A stretch of DNA of 64,000 bases from Pseudoalteromonas sp. MEBiC 03607 (GCF_004792295.1 NZ_SRRY01000001.1:1-64000), one strand, 5' to 3'; shown: positions 40,554-51,087, counted from the stretch's first letter. Notes: generated by a model not told the origin, from the sequence alone. A program made the numbers and translations.

Positions 40554-41447
40554 CTAACTATTAGCCTTTTGCATAAAAAGACTATTATGCTCAGCCATAT
40601 AATTTTCGAATCGTTCTCGGTGTAGATTGGTTAATCGGTCGGTACATAACTCATAACCGGCCTCTATACCCAGACCTTTTAATAAGGATGGGTCAATCTT
40701 AGACGATAGTTTCAAAATAAATTTTGAGCCTTGTTTAACAAAAGTCAGTAAGTGCGCGTCAAAAAGTTTATCAATATGGGCACATAACAATATCCCGTTT
40801 GCACCATCAAGCCGCTGTTCATTACTGTTGCATTTCGACCAAGGAACTATATGCGATGCGATCAGCATTTCACGAATATTCGTAAGGGTAAGAGCACAAC
40901 TTTCACCGTTACCCCAAGCGTCTATAACATTTTGCCTAAACTTACCTTGACCGATGCGAGCTAAAACCATACTTTCCCGCTCAGTCTTCTCAACTATTGT
41001 GTCGAATATGTCAGTTACGTCTTGAGCAACGTTCGACGGCGCTTTTCTAGAAACTCTAACATCATGATTACCAACAGCGTAATAATCTCCATTTATAACC
41101 TCAAGAGACATATCTGAGACAACCGCGATGTAATCTTTTATCTTTGCTCTTGTTGTTCCTGTTTTTTTGTCATATTCCTCTCCCAATATCATAGGGAATG
41201 TCTTTAATGAATAACCTTCATTTTCAACGAGTCCAATATACTCTATTGCTTCACCATAAGCGTTTTGCTTTCGCCCTAACTCATTTCGCTCCCAATTCGT
41301 GGACATTATTAGCGCCCTGTCAGGTTCAGTATGAACATCCCAAGCACCAAAAATAACTACTTTATCGGCATGATTTACAAAAGCCCATCCATAGCGATCG
41401 TTTCGATTCGTGGCTCCATGCGATTCCATAAACTTCTTCCTAGACAT
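40554..41447 (-). CDS. HNH endonuclease (297 aa)
   Basis: The C-terminal third has an HNH-nuclease layout: REMLIASHIVPWSKCN, then RLDGANGILLCAHIDKLFD, where the His, the Asn in NGI and the His/Asp of the last helix are the expected metal and catalytic residues. This arrangement is common in stand-alone restriction-like nucleases. The N-terminal 180 residues are not recognised; a sensor or specificity role is possible. The frame is open upstream, but ATG 41447 (MSRKKFMESHG) is placed seven bases after a perfect AGGAGG. It is the last gene of the Mod-Res-TrlF-HNH series, 89 bp after the TrlF-like frame. Confidence 0.85.
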   Translation of the reverse strand: MSRKKFMESHGATNRNDRYGWAFVNHADKVVIFGAWDVHTEPDRALIMSTNWERNELGRKQNAYGEAIEYIGLVENEGYSLKTFPMILGEEYDKKTGTTRAKIKDYIAVVSDMSLEVINGDYYAVGNHDVRVSRKAPSNVAQDVTDIFDTIVEKTERESMVLARIGQGKFRQNVIDAWGNGESCALTLTNIREMLIASHIVPWSKCNSNEQRLDGANGILLCAHIDKLFDAHLLTFVKQGSKFILKLSSKIDPSLLKGLGIEAGYELCTDRLTNLHRERFENYMAEHNSLFMQKANS

Positions 41448-41536
41448 CCATGTACCTCCTATATTTCCCAACATCTTTACTGACATATTTTCAAATATCC
41501 CAGTATGTTTTTGTAGTAAACATCGACATGTAAGAT

Positions 41537-44500
41537 TTACATGTACTTCATTCTGCGATTATCGAAAGCTGGCATCGTGCCTTCTAGTACATCAACCACT
41601 TTATTGTTGATGATGCTGCATTCAATAGCACCGGGTGTATATGTGATGTTATGACCGTTTGTTCGGTCAAACTCACAGTGGATTATCTGCTCTGCATCAC
41701 AGACAACCGCAAGGTTTGGATTATGTGTAACCATAATGATTTGTCGTTTTTGTTTTGCTTCAGTCAATACTGGCACAAGTAAGCTGACAATTGTTTCATT
41801 GTCCAAGTTTTCTTCTGGTTGATCTAAGATAATTGGGGTATTGCCCTTATCCACAAGAAGATAAAAAATCAACAATAATGCACCTCTTTGCCCCGGTGAC
41901 AGTTGTCCAATTTGTGCGTCTTGGAACATTAATGTATATCTTGGCTCAAGGTAATCTAGGCCAAAGATAAAATCGTAGACTTCATTTGCAGTACGTTCTT
42001 TACGTAGCAGTGAAGCAATGCCAACTGGGTTCTTAGACGCATCCTCTAACTTTTGGTACAACTCTTGAACAAAGTTGATCAGAGAGTCCTCGTTATCAAG
42101 ATCGTACCTATCCATTAGTTCTTTCATTGCAGACAGGCTTTCAGATTCACCTCTAAACTCTCCTGAAGCTTGTTTTACAATGGAAAATAATTTGTTTGAA
42201 ACTTGGTCTGTTGTACTAGTCAGTTCAGCTCTAAATTGCAATTTATATTCATCACGGATGAGGGCGTTGTTCTGGATGAGAGACTGTACTGGAGCAAAGA
42301 GTGCCTCGCGATTTGCCTTTTGCTCATCAAGAACTTTGAATATTTTTCGAGTTAAACCTAGTCTTTGGTCATGTAGTTCTCGTCTTTAAATTGGCAGCTG
42401 TTCCAGTTGAGCTTTTCTATGTTTAACACCCTCAAGAGAATCGGGTTCGTCCTTAGTTCCCAACAGCAGTGTTTTCTTTTCTTCCCAAACTTTAAGCTGT
42501 TCTTTATATTGCTGAAATGCTTGCTGTGGTGCATTTAGCTGTGCACTTAATGGAGCCTTTTTCTCTGTAAGTGATAGTTTCTGAGCATCAAGTGCCAATT
42601 GACTTTCTTTTAATTCATGATCTCGGGTGTTGCTGGCGCTTTCAAAATCTGAAATTGCTTTTTCATCAATTTCTACATTGATTAAACTCTCGACGTTTAA
42701 GCCTAGAATATTGGCATCAGAACTAAACTCAGAAGCAAACTGACTGACTGCGCGCTTAACAATATCAAAGCCTGTTTTGATGTTTTTACATGCTTTTTTC
42801 TTTGCTGCCAGTTTTGTTATCTCTTGTTGATTTAAGTCTTGCTGTTGCTGTAACTTTTCAAGTTCTTGGCTAATCGTTGTAAGCTGTTCAGATACTTTCT
42901 GTTGTTCAGGTGTCAGTTCACTCGTTGGCTCTGGAATCTCTTCAGGCTTACCCTTTGTCAGCTCTTCAAGTAACCGCTGTTTCTGCGCTAATAACTCTTC
43001 GAGTGTTTTTCGCGCTTCATCGGTCATCTGACTTTCAACGAATGCCATCTGCTTATTTATCTTGTGTAGTTGGCTGCGGTAGCTTTCTAGTTGACTTCGA
43101 AGTGAGCTTTCTTGCTGCTCAATAAGCTGATCAAAGTCATGAGCTCCCAAACGTATAGAGTCATCTGCATGTGAGAAAATAACAGATCTTAACTCTTTCT
43201 CGAAAGCGTCGGATTGGCCTGATACGTGTGCGTTACACAGTTCTTCAAAATGCCCTTGTGGGATATACTTTACAAGCTCAACATTTTCAGTTGCTGGATT
43301 TTCATTAAGATTTTTCTCTAGCTCTTCTTCATCACCCCATGTGATTTTTGCATTAAAGTGGCTTGCAGGCTCGCCTGTTTTCCCCCTGAATCGATTCTCC
43401 TTTAAGAAAGAGAAATGGCGGCTTTGCTTGGAGTTGCCAAGTAGTGCAGCAATATCTGCTAATGCACTTTTACCACTCCCCTTATTGCCAATGATTGCTA
43501 CTAAATCATGGTTTAAGTGTAATTCAGTTTGGTCAAGCCAGGTATCTGAAAGTGGTGCACCGTCAGATTTTCTGACTTCTAACTTGTCGATGAAACGACT
43601 TCTGTTTTCACTTGAAAGCTGTCTCTTTGGAGGAGTTGATCCAATAAATGATCGCTTCGCCGGTTCCTTTATCGCTTGCTTTAACCCTTCAAATGTTGGG
43701 TTCGCTTTTATCCAAGTCGCTTTTCCTGACGGGTAGTCACCATATCCTCGGCGATCATTATTTCCAGGTTCACCAGTGAATCTATGAGCATCACTGCCTG
43801 AAACTGCAAGCCTTGGTACATTGCCTAATGCGCGTTGGAAGTCACTAATCCACTTTTTATTTGTATCTGTCTCTACCGCAGCAAAAGCAGCCCAAAGATC
43901 GGGGGTTCTAGTTTCAAAAATCGGTGATGTGTCAAACAAACCTAGAACGTAGGCATAATGCTCTTGCCACTTGACGTCAGCTAAACCATCGTTTGTGTTG
44001 AATGGCATAAAACCGAGAGCCATCTGGTTCGGAACATTTCGTATTGCCTGCTTATAACTTTCACAAGATATTTCTGCGATTGTTGAGCCAGCTTTTAAAG
44101 CAGTCTCATCAACACTATCAACATCTGCTTTGCTAAAACCTTTTTGCCTAAGTAAATCTTCACCGACATGGCGCGCTAAGCATTTTAATGAATAATCGGA
44201 TAGAGGGCGATCGATAAGCGCAACATTTAGTGCTGTTCGAAAATCACGCAGAACTTGATCATCTATTTCATTAGAGAACAAAACATGAGCATTTAATCGC
44301 CCATCCATTGGAGCAACTAATCGCAACTCAATTCCAGGGAAAACCGTCTTTTCAAGTTTTGGGGCCCCAGATTGTGCTAAGCGCCTTTTTAATGCAAACC
44401 AGCCATCAAAAGTCCAATAATCCATTATTGCAAATACAGCAGGTTCAGCTGCGTTCAAGGCATGGATCATTTCATCGATAAGCCGAGTGTTGTCAGGAGA

Positions 44501-44611
44501 ATTTGGATCTGAATTAAACTTTTGGCCATCCCAATGAAAGGATGCAGGTGTATGAATATGTAAGTCCCATTTACGCCATTCAGAACCACGAGGGTATTTA
44601 CTCTTAACCAT
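41537..44611 (-). pseudogene. TrlF-family PHP/SMC-like ATPase, interrupted by one in-frame TAA
   Basis: A 1024-codon frame split by a single stop codon at 42386-42388 (codon 742). The frame stays open on both sides with no shift, and the 49 codons after the stop read as ordinary helical protein leading into the next part. The first part has a PHP phosphoesterase start (WDLHIHTPAS, H18 and H20), a Walker A GNKGSGKS at 375-382 and long coiled-coils. The part after the stop holds the ABC signature (QLSPGQRGALLLIFYLL) and Walker B (IILDQPEENLD). Stop at 742 therefore removes half of the ATPase site. No ribosome site precedes a restart. A point mutation, sequencing error or readthrough are the alternatives. 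It lies between res and the HNH gene. Confidence 0.85.
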
Positions 44612-44664
44612 CTACTATTCCTTGTTTGTTATAGGAGTAGGCTTTACAGCTTACTCCCTCATTA

Positions 44665-47367
44665 TTATTTGGAAATTAACGCTTGGATTTGTTGACGAAC
44701 ATCACGTCCTTGCCCATCTTGTTCAACAGCCATAATAAACAGACATTTTCCGTTACTCAGCTCTGCCCATTTAGCACCGATAGCACGCTTTTCAGCCGAG
44801 TCGTCGTTAGTTACATATGCTTCGCCTTTATACTCAACAACTAGCATCCGACCATCATTAAGTTCACATACAAAGTCTGGGTAAAATTTGTTGTGAGCTA
44901 GAGGTAGCCAGAATGAAGCTTGATCTCTGCGTACCAGATTGCGAATCCAATGCTTCACCTCAGGCAGGCCATCTATAGCTTTGGCACACTCGTATTCCTC
45001 GCCCGTAGCTTTCAAATCCTCGATAAGGTTTTGCGGGAAGTAATGTTTGGCGAATTTAAATCGGCCGGAATAATACGGTGGACGAGATGGATAATGGCTT
45101 GGATCGAAGTGGTACATGAATTCATCGGATATACATGCTGTACTCTCAGCTCCAAACAGACACGCTTGATATCCACTCCGTTGAGCTTGCTTTCGGTACA
45201 AGCGGATAAGATCTCGTATAGCACGGGCTAATGGAAACTTATTGCGAACCAAAGCTGTAAGGGTCAAGTTTGGTTTTTGCAGCAAATTTTTGACTAGACG
45301 ACCCAAGAAGCCAATAAGTTGGTTCTGTAGTACATCTGGTTGTCGCAACTCTCTGTCTAGCCAGCGCACGAGATCTTGCTCTGTAACGTCAATAAAGCCT
45401 TGGTTAAAGGCGATTACTTCCTTTTGTTCTGCAACTTTATAAGTCAGTGATTTACCATCCATGTCAATAGCAAAGCTATTGCTAGTTTCGTTCATTACAA
45501 AATTGGTCAACTCTGCTGGGTAGTCGAGCAGATTCCAGCTATGTGCGTGGAGGAATACTTCTGATTCAACCAGCTCCAACTCGCCTTGTTCCATCATGCA
45601 CAGATAAGGAAGCGAGCCGAATTTCTCTCCACGTTCTGATGGTGCTTTCGTGACTTCGATTGCTTGATTGTGCACTCGAACATCACGTTCAAATGCTTTA
45701 CGATTCTTACCCGCTTTTACATGCTTAGTGATAGCTTTCTGTATGGTTGCTGAAACTTCGCCAGTAACTTTGATTACAGCAGTACCACTTCCCTCATCCC
45801 GAGTCATCGTGATCTGTTTCTTCTCTGAATCTGAAAGCTCTGTTAGGTCTGGTAAATCTTCAACCTCTATAACGATAGCAGGAGGCGGTGTCGATTTTGC
45901 TTGAGTCTGCTCCTGTTCGCTACCAAATAGCTCCCCTTGACCACCAGATGGAGCTTGCTCACGCAGAAATGCTGCGATCTCCATTTCCTCAAAGCCCATA
46001 GCGATAAGCTTATCTGTCAGCTCTTGAGCTGCTTTAGCGAACTTCGACGTTGCAAGGTGTGCATAAGCACGATTTAAGTCTTCAATGGTTCGACGGCTGG
46101 CATACGGCATACGAAGTACACGACCAAGTAACTGTTCAGCATCTTTGCTAGAGGAGACTTGCTTAACTGAACAGAATACGTAGGCAAAGGAACAGTCCCA
46201 ACCTTCTTTGAGCGCTTCAATTGTAATAATGTACTCAATCGGGCAGCTTTGATCGAACAGGTTGATTCCATCCAGCTCTCGCTGACTACCTGTTGCTACA
46301 GCGATTTTATTTTCATCAATGCCGAGTTGATTTATCAGGTGACCTTTAAGAATTTCAACAGTGACCTCTCCCGTCTTGTTTTCAGCTTGGAACAAAGCTA
46401 TCGGACGGATGTAATCCTCATCTTTTTGAGCGTCAGCCTGGAGCTTGTTGCGAGTAATAACGGCATCCTGAACAGCATCTTGCCAGTTTTGATGCTCTGT
46501 CAAAACAATCGGCAATTTAATCATCTCTTCGGCTTTCAGCTCGGCTGCCGACACATGAAATAGTACATTACTGCCGTTTGCATTACTGGTGTTTGGTGTA
46601 GCTGTAAACTCAATGACCGCAGCAGGATGCACACGTCGCAACGTATCAAAGGTTAAACTGGTACGCGCATTGTGAGCTTCATCAACTATCACTACTGGTC
46701 TATACAGCGCTAATAGGTTGGCAAAAGAGAATTTGATATTGCCAATTTCACGACTACTCAAACCATTCTCTTGTACATCAACCTCAGAAACCGTCTCCAG
46801 CAGCGGCAAGGAAGGGTGGTTTGCAGGAATCTTGGCAAAGTGCGGCTCAAAGTTTTCGTGATAAGCGTAAACCTTGCGTCCAGAGGTGTCGGAAACTCTC
46901 AAGTTAGCTAAAGTCGATACCACTACAATAGCCTTGCTACCTAAGTCTTGAGGACGTATTTGAGTCACTTCATCAATGTCCAACACTAGTACTTGACGAT
47001 TAAAAGCTGCATCAAGCTTTTCACGATAAGGGTGACCTGGTGTTTTCAACGCTTCTACTGTTTGTTCGCGAATCGTGATGCTTGGGACCAGCCATAGAGC
47101 AATAGGAGCTTCGGTCTCTAGGTAATGACGTGCAGCAACTTCGATAGCATATGAGCCAAGAACAGTTTTACCACCGCCTGTTGGAATACGCATACAAAAG
47201 TACGGGACTTGCTCGAAACCATAATCACGGTAAGCGTGTAAAGGAAGTTCTTGTTCTTCCAGGGCTAACTTATACGCATTTTCAACACTGTCACTACTGA
47301 GGCAGTGAGACAAGAAAGATTGCATCACATCAACGGCACGTTGTTGATAACCTTTTAACTTAAACAT
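44665..47367 (-). CDS. res: Type III restriction enzyme Res subunit (helicase-nuclease)
   Basis: A 900-residue SF2 translocase-nuclease. The helicase motifs are Walker A TGGGKT at 63-68, DEAH at 229-232 (VVIVDEAHNA), FTATP, and motif VI in EQLLGRVLRMPYASR. The C-terminal PD-(D/E)XK nuclease is in PDFVCELNDGRMLVVEYKG. With Mod it cuts DNA about 25 bp from paired inversely oriented sites after ATP-driven movement, in characterised type III systems. It follows mod by 15 bp; AAGGA precedes the start. Confidence 0.92.
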   Translation of the reverse strand: MFKLKGYQQRAVDVMQSFLSHCLSSDSVENAYKLALEEQELPLHAYRDYGFEQVPYFCMRIPTGGGKTVLGSYAIEVAARHYLETEAPIALWLVPSITIREQTVEALKTPGHPYREKLDAAFNRQVLVLDIDEVTQIRPQDLGSKAIVVVSTLANLRVSDTSGRKVYAYHENFEPHFAKIPANHPSLPLLETVSEVDVQENGLSSREIGNIKFSFANLLALYRPVVIVDEAHNARTSLTFDTLRRVHPAAVIEFTATPNTSNANGSNVLFHVSAAELKAEEMIKLPIVLTEHQNWQDAVQDAVITRNKLQADAQKDEDYIRPIALFQAENKTGEVTVEILKGHLINQLGIDENKIAVATGSQRELDGINLFDQSCPIEYIITIEALKEGWDCSFAYVFCSVKQVSSSKDAEQLLGRVLRMPYASRRTIEDLNRAYAHLATSKFAKAAQELTDKLIAMGFEEMEIAAFLREQAPSGGQGELFGSEQEQTQAKSTPPPAIVIEVEDLPDLTELSDSEKKQITMTRDEGSGTAVIKVTGEVSATIQKAITKHVKAGKNRKAFERDVRVHNQAIEVTKAPSERGEKFGSLPYLCMMEQGELELVESEVFLHAHSWNLLDYPAELTNFVMNETSNSFAIDMDGKSLTYKVAEQKEVIAFNQGFIDVTEQDLVRWLDRELRQPDVLQNQLIGFLGRLVKNLLQKPNLTLTALVRNKFPLARAIRDLIRLYRKQAQRSGYQACLFGAESTACISDEFMYHFDPSHYPSRPPYYSGRFKFAKHYFPQNLIEDLKATGEEYECAKAIDGLPEVKHWIRNLVRRDQASFWLPLAHNKFYPDFVCELNDGRMLVVEYKGEAYVTNDDSAEKRAIGAKWAELSNGKCLFIMAVEQDGQGRDVRQQIQALISK

Positions 47368-47382
47368 TCTGTGGGTTCCTTA

Positions 47383-48927
47383 TCAAAGAGTGCCGACGTC
47401 GTATGGGATCTGCTTGAACGTGATGTTCGCTTGCTTCAAGCGAGCCTCACCCAAACGGCTCGATTCACCGTAAATCACGATGCGTTCATGTTTGTCAATG
47501 TCTGGTAAGTTGTTGAGTACTTTGCTTGTTAGTACATTGCCACCTGCTGGTCGGCGATCACCTAAGATACCGTTATAGAGCAAGTAGTATGCGGTATCGT
47601 TATGAACACCCAGCTGTGGGGTATTCGCTTTATTGCCGAGTGGGGTTTTAGTTTCCAAATACCAGATATGTGATGCCAATGTTGGAAACTTAATATCGGT
47701 ATTGAGGCAACCATATTCGTCGAATACGGCTTCACCTAATTTGTAGAAATGGAATCCGCCACCACCTTGCCAATTGGCTAGTTCAGATACCCCACCAGGA
47801 TCTTCTCCATTAATGACTTTCTTTAATCGAGGAGTGATTATCGAACAGCTATGTTCTCCAATTTCGACGGTAATCCATCTTCTGCCGAGTTTTTGGGCTG
47901 CCGCAGCTGTTGAACCAGTACCAGCGAAGGAATCCAGCACTAGATCATCCTTCTTTGTTGATATTTCTATTATTCTTGCAATTAAGTTTTCGGGTTTTGG
48001 CGTATCAAAGGCCTTATCTGCTCCAAGCAGGGAGTTTAAATGAGATTTTGTCTGTCGAGTTGTATGTAGATCGCTCCATATGGTAGGCCACGGTCTAGTG
48101 GGGTTTTCTGGCGCATACTCTCTTGTGTAAGGTACCCATTTTGAACCACGTTTTTTCCATATAAGTTCATCATTATCGACAAGAGCATCAACTCCCTTCT
48201 TCCCCATTGCCCAACACGCCTCTCTACCATCATCATGGATGGGATAAACAGTATTTCCATCAGGATCAGAAATTCCGAAAAACATTGATGGTCTATCTGT
48301 TCTAAGGCTACTTTTTCCATTTTTTTTGAGTAGTCGATCTCTGTAGGGACGATCTGAATGTTCATCAGGTTTTCTATAAGAGTCGATAAGACTAATATCT
48401 GACTTTCGGCCTAGCTCAAGTTTGCTCTCATTTTTTGCGTAACAAAGTACATACTCGTGATCGGGAGTTATAGTTACTTTGTTATCGTTAGGGCTATCTA
48501 CCTTTCTCCAGATAAATGAAGTCACGAAGTTTTTCCGACCAAAAATCTCATCTAGTATAACTTTCAGGTAATGACATTCATTATCATCTATGGTTATCCA
48601 TATACTACCGTCTTCAGCTAGTAAATCTCTGAGCAGTTCTAGCCTTGGGTACAACAAGCATAACCACTGACTATGCTCTAAATTGTCATCATAGTGCTTA
48701 AATGCGGACCTAGTGTTATATGGAGGATCAATGAATATGCATTTCACTTTGCCTGCATAATGAGGGATTAAAGCTTTAAGCGCTTCAAGGTTATCACCTT
48801 GAATCAGTAGGTTCTCATTGTCGGCATCACCATAGGAGAGCTCAGGAACTTCTTCCAAGAGCCTGTAAGTGCATTTTTTAGACGTTGTTATAGCGTCGTC
48901 TTTATTCAGCCAATTCAAAATAGGCAT
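47383..48927 (-). CDS. mod: Type III DNA methyltransferase Mod subunit (adenine-N6, beta class)
   Basis: A 514-residue methyltransferase with the catalytic DPPYNT at 67-72 ahead of the SAM-binding FAGTG at 334-338. That order defines the beta class used by type III Mod proteins. The N-terminus MPILNWLNKDDAI is typical of Mod. The central 150 residues (about 160-300) are the variable part expected to hold target recognition. It provides both methylation and specificity for the adjacent Res. I did not see a phase-variable repeat in the gene. Confidence 0.93.
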   Translation of the reverse strand: MPILNWLNKDDAITTSKKCTYRLLEEVPELSYGDADNENLLIQGDNLEALKALIPHYAGKVKCIFIDPPYNTRSAFKHYDDNLEHSQWLCLLYPRLELLRDLLAEDGSIWITIDDNECHYLKVILDEIFGRKNFVTSFIWRKVDSPNDNKVTITPDHEYVLCYAKNESKLELGRKSDISLIDSYRKPDEHSDRPYRDRLLKKNGKSSLRTDRPSMFFGISDPDGNTVYPIHDDGREACWAMGKKGVDALVDNDELIWKKRGSKWVPYTREYAPENPTRPWPTIWSDLHTTRQTKSHLNSLLGADKAFDTPKPENLIARIIEISTKKDDLVLDSFAGTGSTAAAAQKLGRRWITVEIGEHSCSIITPRLKKVINGEDPGGVSELANWQGGGGFHFYKLGEAVFDEYGCLNTDIKFPTLASHIWYLETKTPLGNKANTPQLGVHNDTAYYLLYNGILGDRRPAGGNVLTSKVLNNLPDIDKHERIVIYGESSRLGEARLKQANITFKQIPYDVGTL

Positions 48928-49070
48928 TTATAATTCCTTAAATATCATCTACCTATACGCCTGCTAGTTTCCATTGGCTTATAGGGTTTCAATTTGTTTA
49001 AATCATTGTCGAAACTTATTTGGACGCTTCTTCAAATTCTCGGTAGGTAGTTAGAAAAATTAAACTTTGA

Positions 49071-49646
49071 TTACTGTTTTCTAACTTCTAAACAATTACC
49101 TTCGAGGCCTTTGTTTAACGTAGGCCGGCTAACACCAAAATGTTTGGCTACTTCAGCTTTTGTCATATTTGGATCTAACAACATAGCCTGTGCTTTCTTA
49201 ATATCAGCAGGTGTTAACTTTTGCTTTCTACCACCTTTACGACCCCTAGCTCTTGCTGCTTCAAGACCTGCTTTGGTTCTTTCTGATATTAATCTACGCT
49301 CAAATTGAGCAATTGAACCGATCATATGAAACGCTAGCTCACCAACAGCCGTTGTTGTGTCTATGTTTTCATTGAGGCTGATAAACTGAACTTGCTCAGA
49401 TTTAAAGCCATCAAGTAACTCAATTAAGTCCTTTAAGCTGCGACCAAGCCTATCTAGCCGCTGCACGACTACAACATCTTCAGCTCGCAATGTATCTATC
49501 ATACGTTCGAGCTCTGGTCGTTGCTTTGATCTACCACTGCATTTTTCTTTATATATACGCTCACAGCCCGCCGCTTTTAAAGCATCAAGCTGAGCGCTTT
49601 CTGATTGTTCGTCCGTGCTAACTCTTGCATAGCCGATTTTCATCAT
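49071..49646 (-). CDS. Serine recombinase of the resolvase/invertase family
   Basis: A 191-residue small serine recombinase. The catalytic serine is S10 in GYARVSTDEQ, with conserved arginines in RLDRLGRSLKDL and ERRLISERTKAG. The C-terminal HTH is LTPADIKKAQAML...AEVAKHFGVSRPTL. This is the Tn3-resolvase/Hin-like size and layout. No transposase accompanies it. It diverges from the regulator gene across a 700-bp spacer with a long motif array, which is where its recombination site would be expected. The second Met (49643) has the better ribosome-site spacing. Confidence 0.92.
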   Translation of the reverse strand: MMKIGYARVSTDEQSESAQLDALKAAGCERIYKEKCSGRSKQRPELERMIDTLRAEDVVVVQRLDRLGRSLKDLIELLDGFKSEQVQFISLNENIDTTTAVGELAFHMIGSIAQFERRLISERTKAGLEAARARGRKGGRKQKLTPADIKKAQAMLLDPNMTKAEVAKHFGVSRPTLNKGLEGNCLEVRKQ

Positions 49647-49827
49647 AATCCTAAAATCAAAGGTAGGTTTACTTTACATTGATTACTTTACGGATTGTTT
49701 TACGCTTAGGCAAGCTAATTAATACATATATTGTGAGGTGAGTAGTGGGTAATTAAACGACCGTTTAATTTACATTCAACAAGCGAATATCAAGACGTAA
49801 GGTTTATTTAGAACTAAACCTTCAAAT

Positions 49828-50272
49828 CAGGTCTTGATTCTGATCGCAACAAATAAACAAACTTGGTTTTATACTAGAATCAAGGCTTCATCCTGATATA
49901 AATATTGAAATAAGGCTTCATTTAGATCTAGACGCTTAATTAAGCGCTTGATTCTGATCGTCAGAAAATAAACAAACTTGGTTTTATATTAGAATCAAGG
50001 CTTCATCCTGATATAAATATTGAAATAAGGCTTCATTTAGATCTAGACGCTTAATTAAGCACTTGATTCTGATCGCCAGAAAATAAACAAACTTGGTTTT
50101 ACATTAGAATCAAGGCTTCATCCTGATATAAATATTGAAATAAGGCTTCATTTAGATCTAGACGCTTAATTAAGGCTTGATTCTGATAGGAAAATAATAA
50201 GTTAGCTGACTCTAGATCAGAATGAAGCCTTCATTCTGATCTAAATACTTAAATAAGCCTTCATTCTGATCT
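49828..50272. repeat. Array of about 12 copies of an 18-bp motif at regular 30/30/55-bp spacing, in 114-115-bp units
   Basis: Three near-identical 114-115-bp units begin at about 49833, 49947 and 50062, with a shortened fourth at 50176. Inside each, variants of AAGGCTTCATTCTGATCT start at 49882, 49912, 49942, then 49997, 50027, 50057, then 50112, 50142, 50172, and finally 50225 and 50255. The word at 50214-50242 is a perfect palindrome of 14-bp arms around one base (AGATCAGAATGAAG). Each unit also has the palindrome CGCTTAATTAAG. No gene fits here. Candidates are an operator or iteron array for the regulator at 50347 or a recombination site for the serine recombinase. Confidence 0.93.
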
Positions 50273-50346
50273 TAATGTTATCGAAATACTGCTTTCTCTT
50301 ATAGTTATGTTAGCCTTTGTTAGAAACGCCTTGGATATTTTTTAAC

Positions 50347-51087
50347 ATGGCAAAAGAAAGTAAACCACAACGCGCAAACCCATTTAAAACTGGCTCACTT
50401 AAGAACCCTGGAGTTGATATTCGGTCTTCAAGAAAAAGAAGCAAGAATAAACTCAGACAAATCAATTGTGCCAATTCAAATATATCTTCGCCGCCAAGGC
50501 TAGAGATTGACGCATTAGTAGAAGATTTAATTTCTATTGACCAAGATACTGATGCTAGCGGCTTTGTTAACGTCCCCAACAATAAACAATCATTGCATCC
50601 AGCAACGTTTTTCAAGGATTTATATTTGACCGAAGCCCTAGCAAATGGTTTAGACGAAAAAGAGGTTATCGACAGCTTAGACATACCTGAAAAGCAGTTT
50701 TATGGCTTTATGCAGAAGGAAGTCCCGGTTACTGAGGTTTTAGCGAACAAGCTAAGAACTGTTACTGGAATGCCTGACGCATTCTGGTTAAGAGCTCAAG
50801 CTAAATTTGACAGTTTGTATATAGCAAGTGGCGATAGTAAAGCCTTGGAAGTATTTGAAATCACAATTTACCTAAATGTTGGTGACACATCGCTCAGTAT
50901 GGATGATATTGATAACCGTCTATATGAAGCGGGATTTAACGACGCATTCATTGGTCACAATGGGAAAGGTGCGATATCGGTATCTATAGAACGAGAAGCG
51001 ACGAACAAGGAAGAGTTATTAGAACAGGTAAAAATACATCTTTTAAATATTTTCCCGAACCTTAAATATAAAGATTCAGTAGAATGA
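50347..51087 (+). CDS. HigA-like HTH regulator with a C-terminal small alpha/beta domain
   Basis: A 246-residue protein. The first 45 residues are basic and disordered-looking. Residues about 84-157 resemble HigA-type antitoxins (HPATFFKDLYLTEALANGLDE, then MPDAFWLRAQAKFD), so DNA binding is likely. Residues about 171-240 (MDDIDNRLYEAGFNDAFIGH, SVSIEREA) match, from memory, a small domain found in some phage-defence and HTH proteins. There is no HigB-like RNase beside it; the partner is instead a DEDDh exonuclease whose start overlaps this stop by 4 bp. ATG 50347 is chosen over a TTG at 50317. The 18-bp motif array ends 75 bp upstream. Confidence 0.78.
   Translation: MAKESKPQRANPFKTGSLKNPGVDIRSSRKRSKNKLRQINCANSNISSPPRLEIDALVEDLISIDQDTDASGFVNVPNNKQSLHPATFFKDLYLTEALANGLDEKEVIDSLDIPEKQFYGFMQKEVPVTEVLANKLRTVTGMPDAFWLRAQAKFDSLYIASGDSKALEVFEITIYLNVGDTSLSMDDIDNRLYEAGFNDAFIGHNGKGAISVSIEREATNKEELLEQVKIHLLNIFPNLKYKDSVE

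Noticed and set aside
41537..42241. A separate ATPase gene of 234 residues starting at TTG 42241
   Set aside because: It is in the same frame as the TrlF-like gene upstream, separated only by one stop codon, begins in mid-domain and has no ribosome site; treated as the 3' part of the broken gene.
48928..49070. Possible small gene between mod and the serine recombinase
   Set aside because: The 143-base spacer has no frame with a start, ribosome site and coding character.
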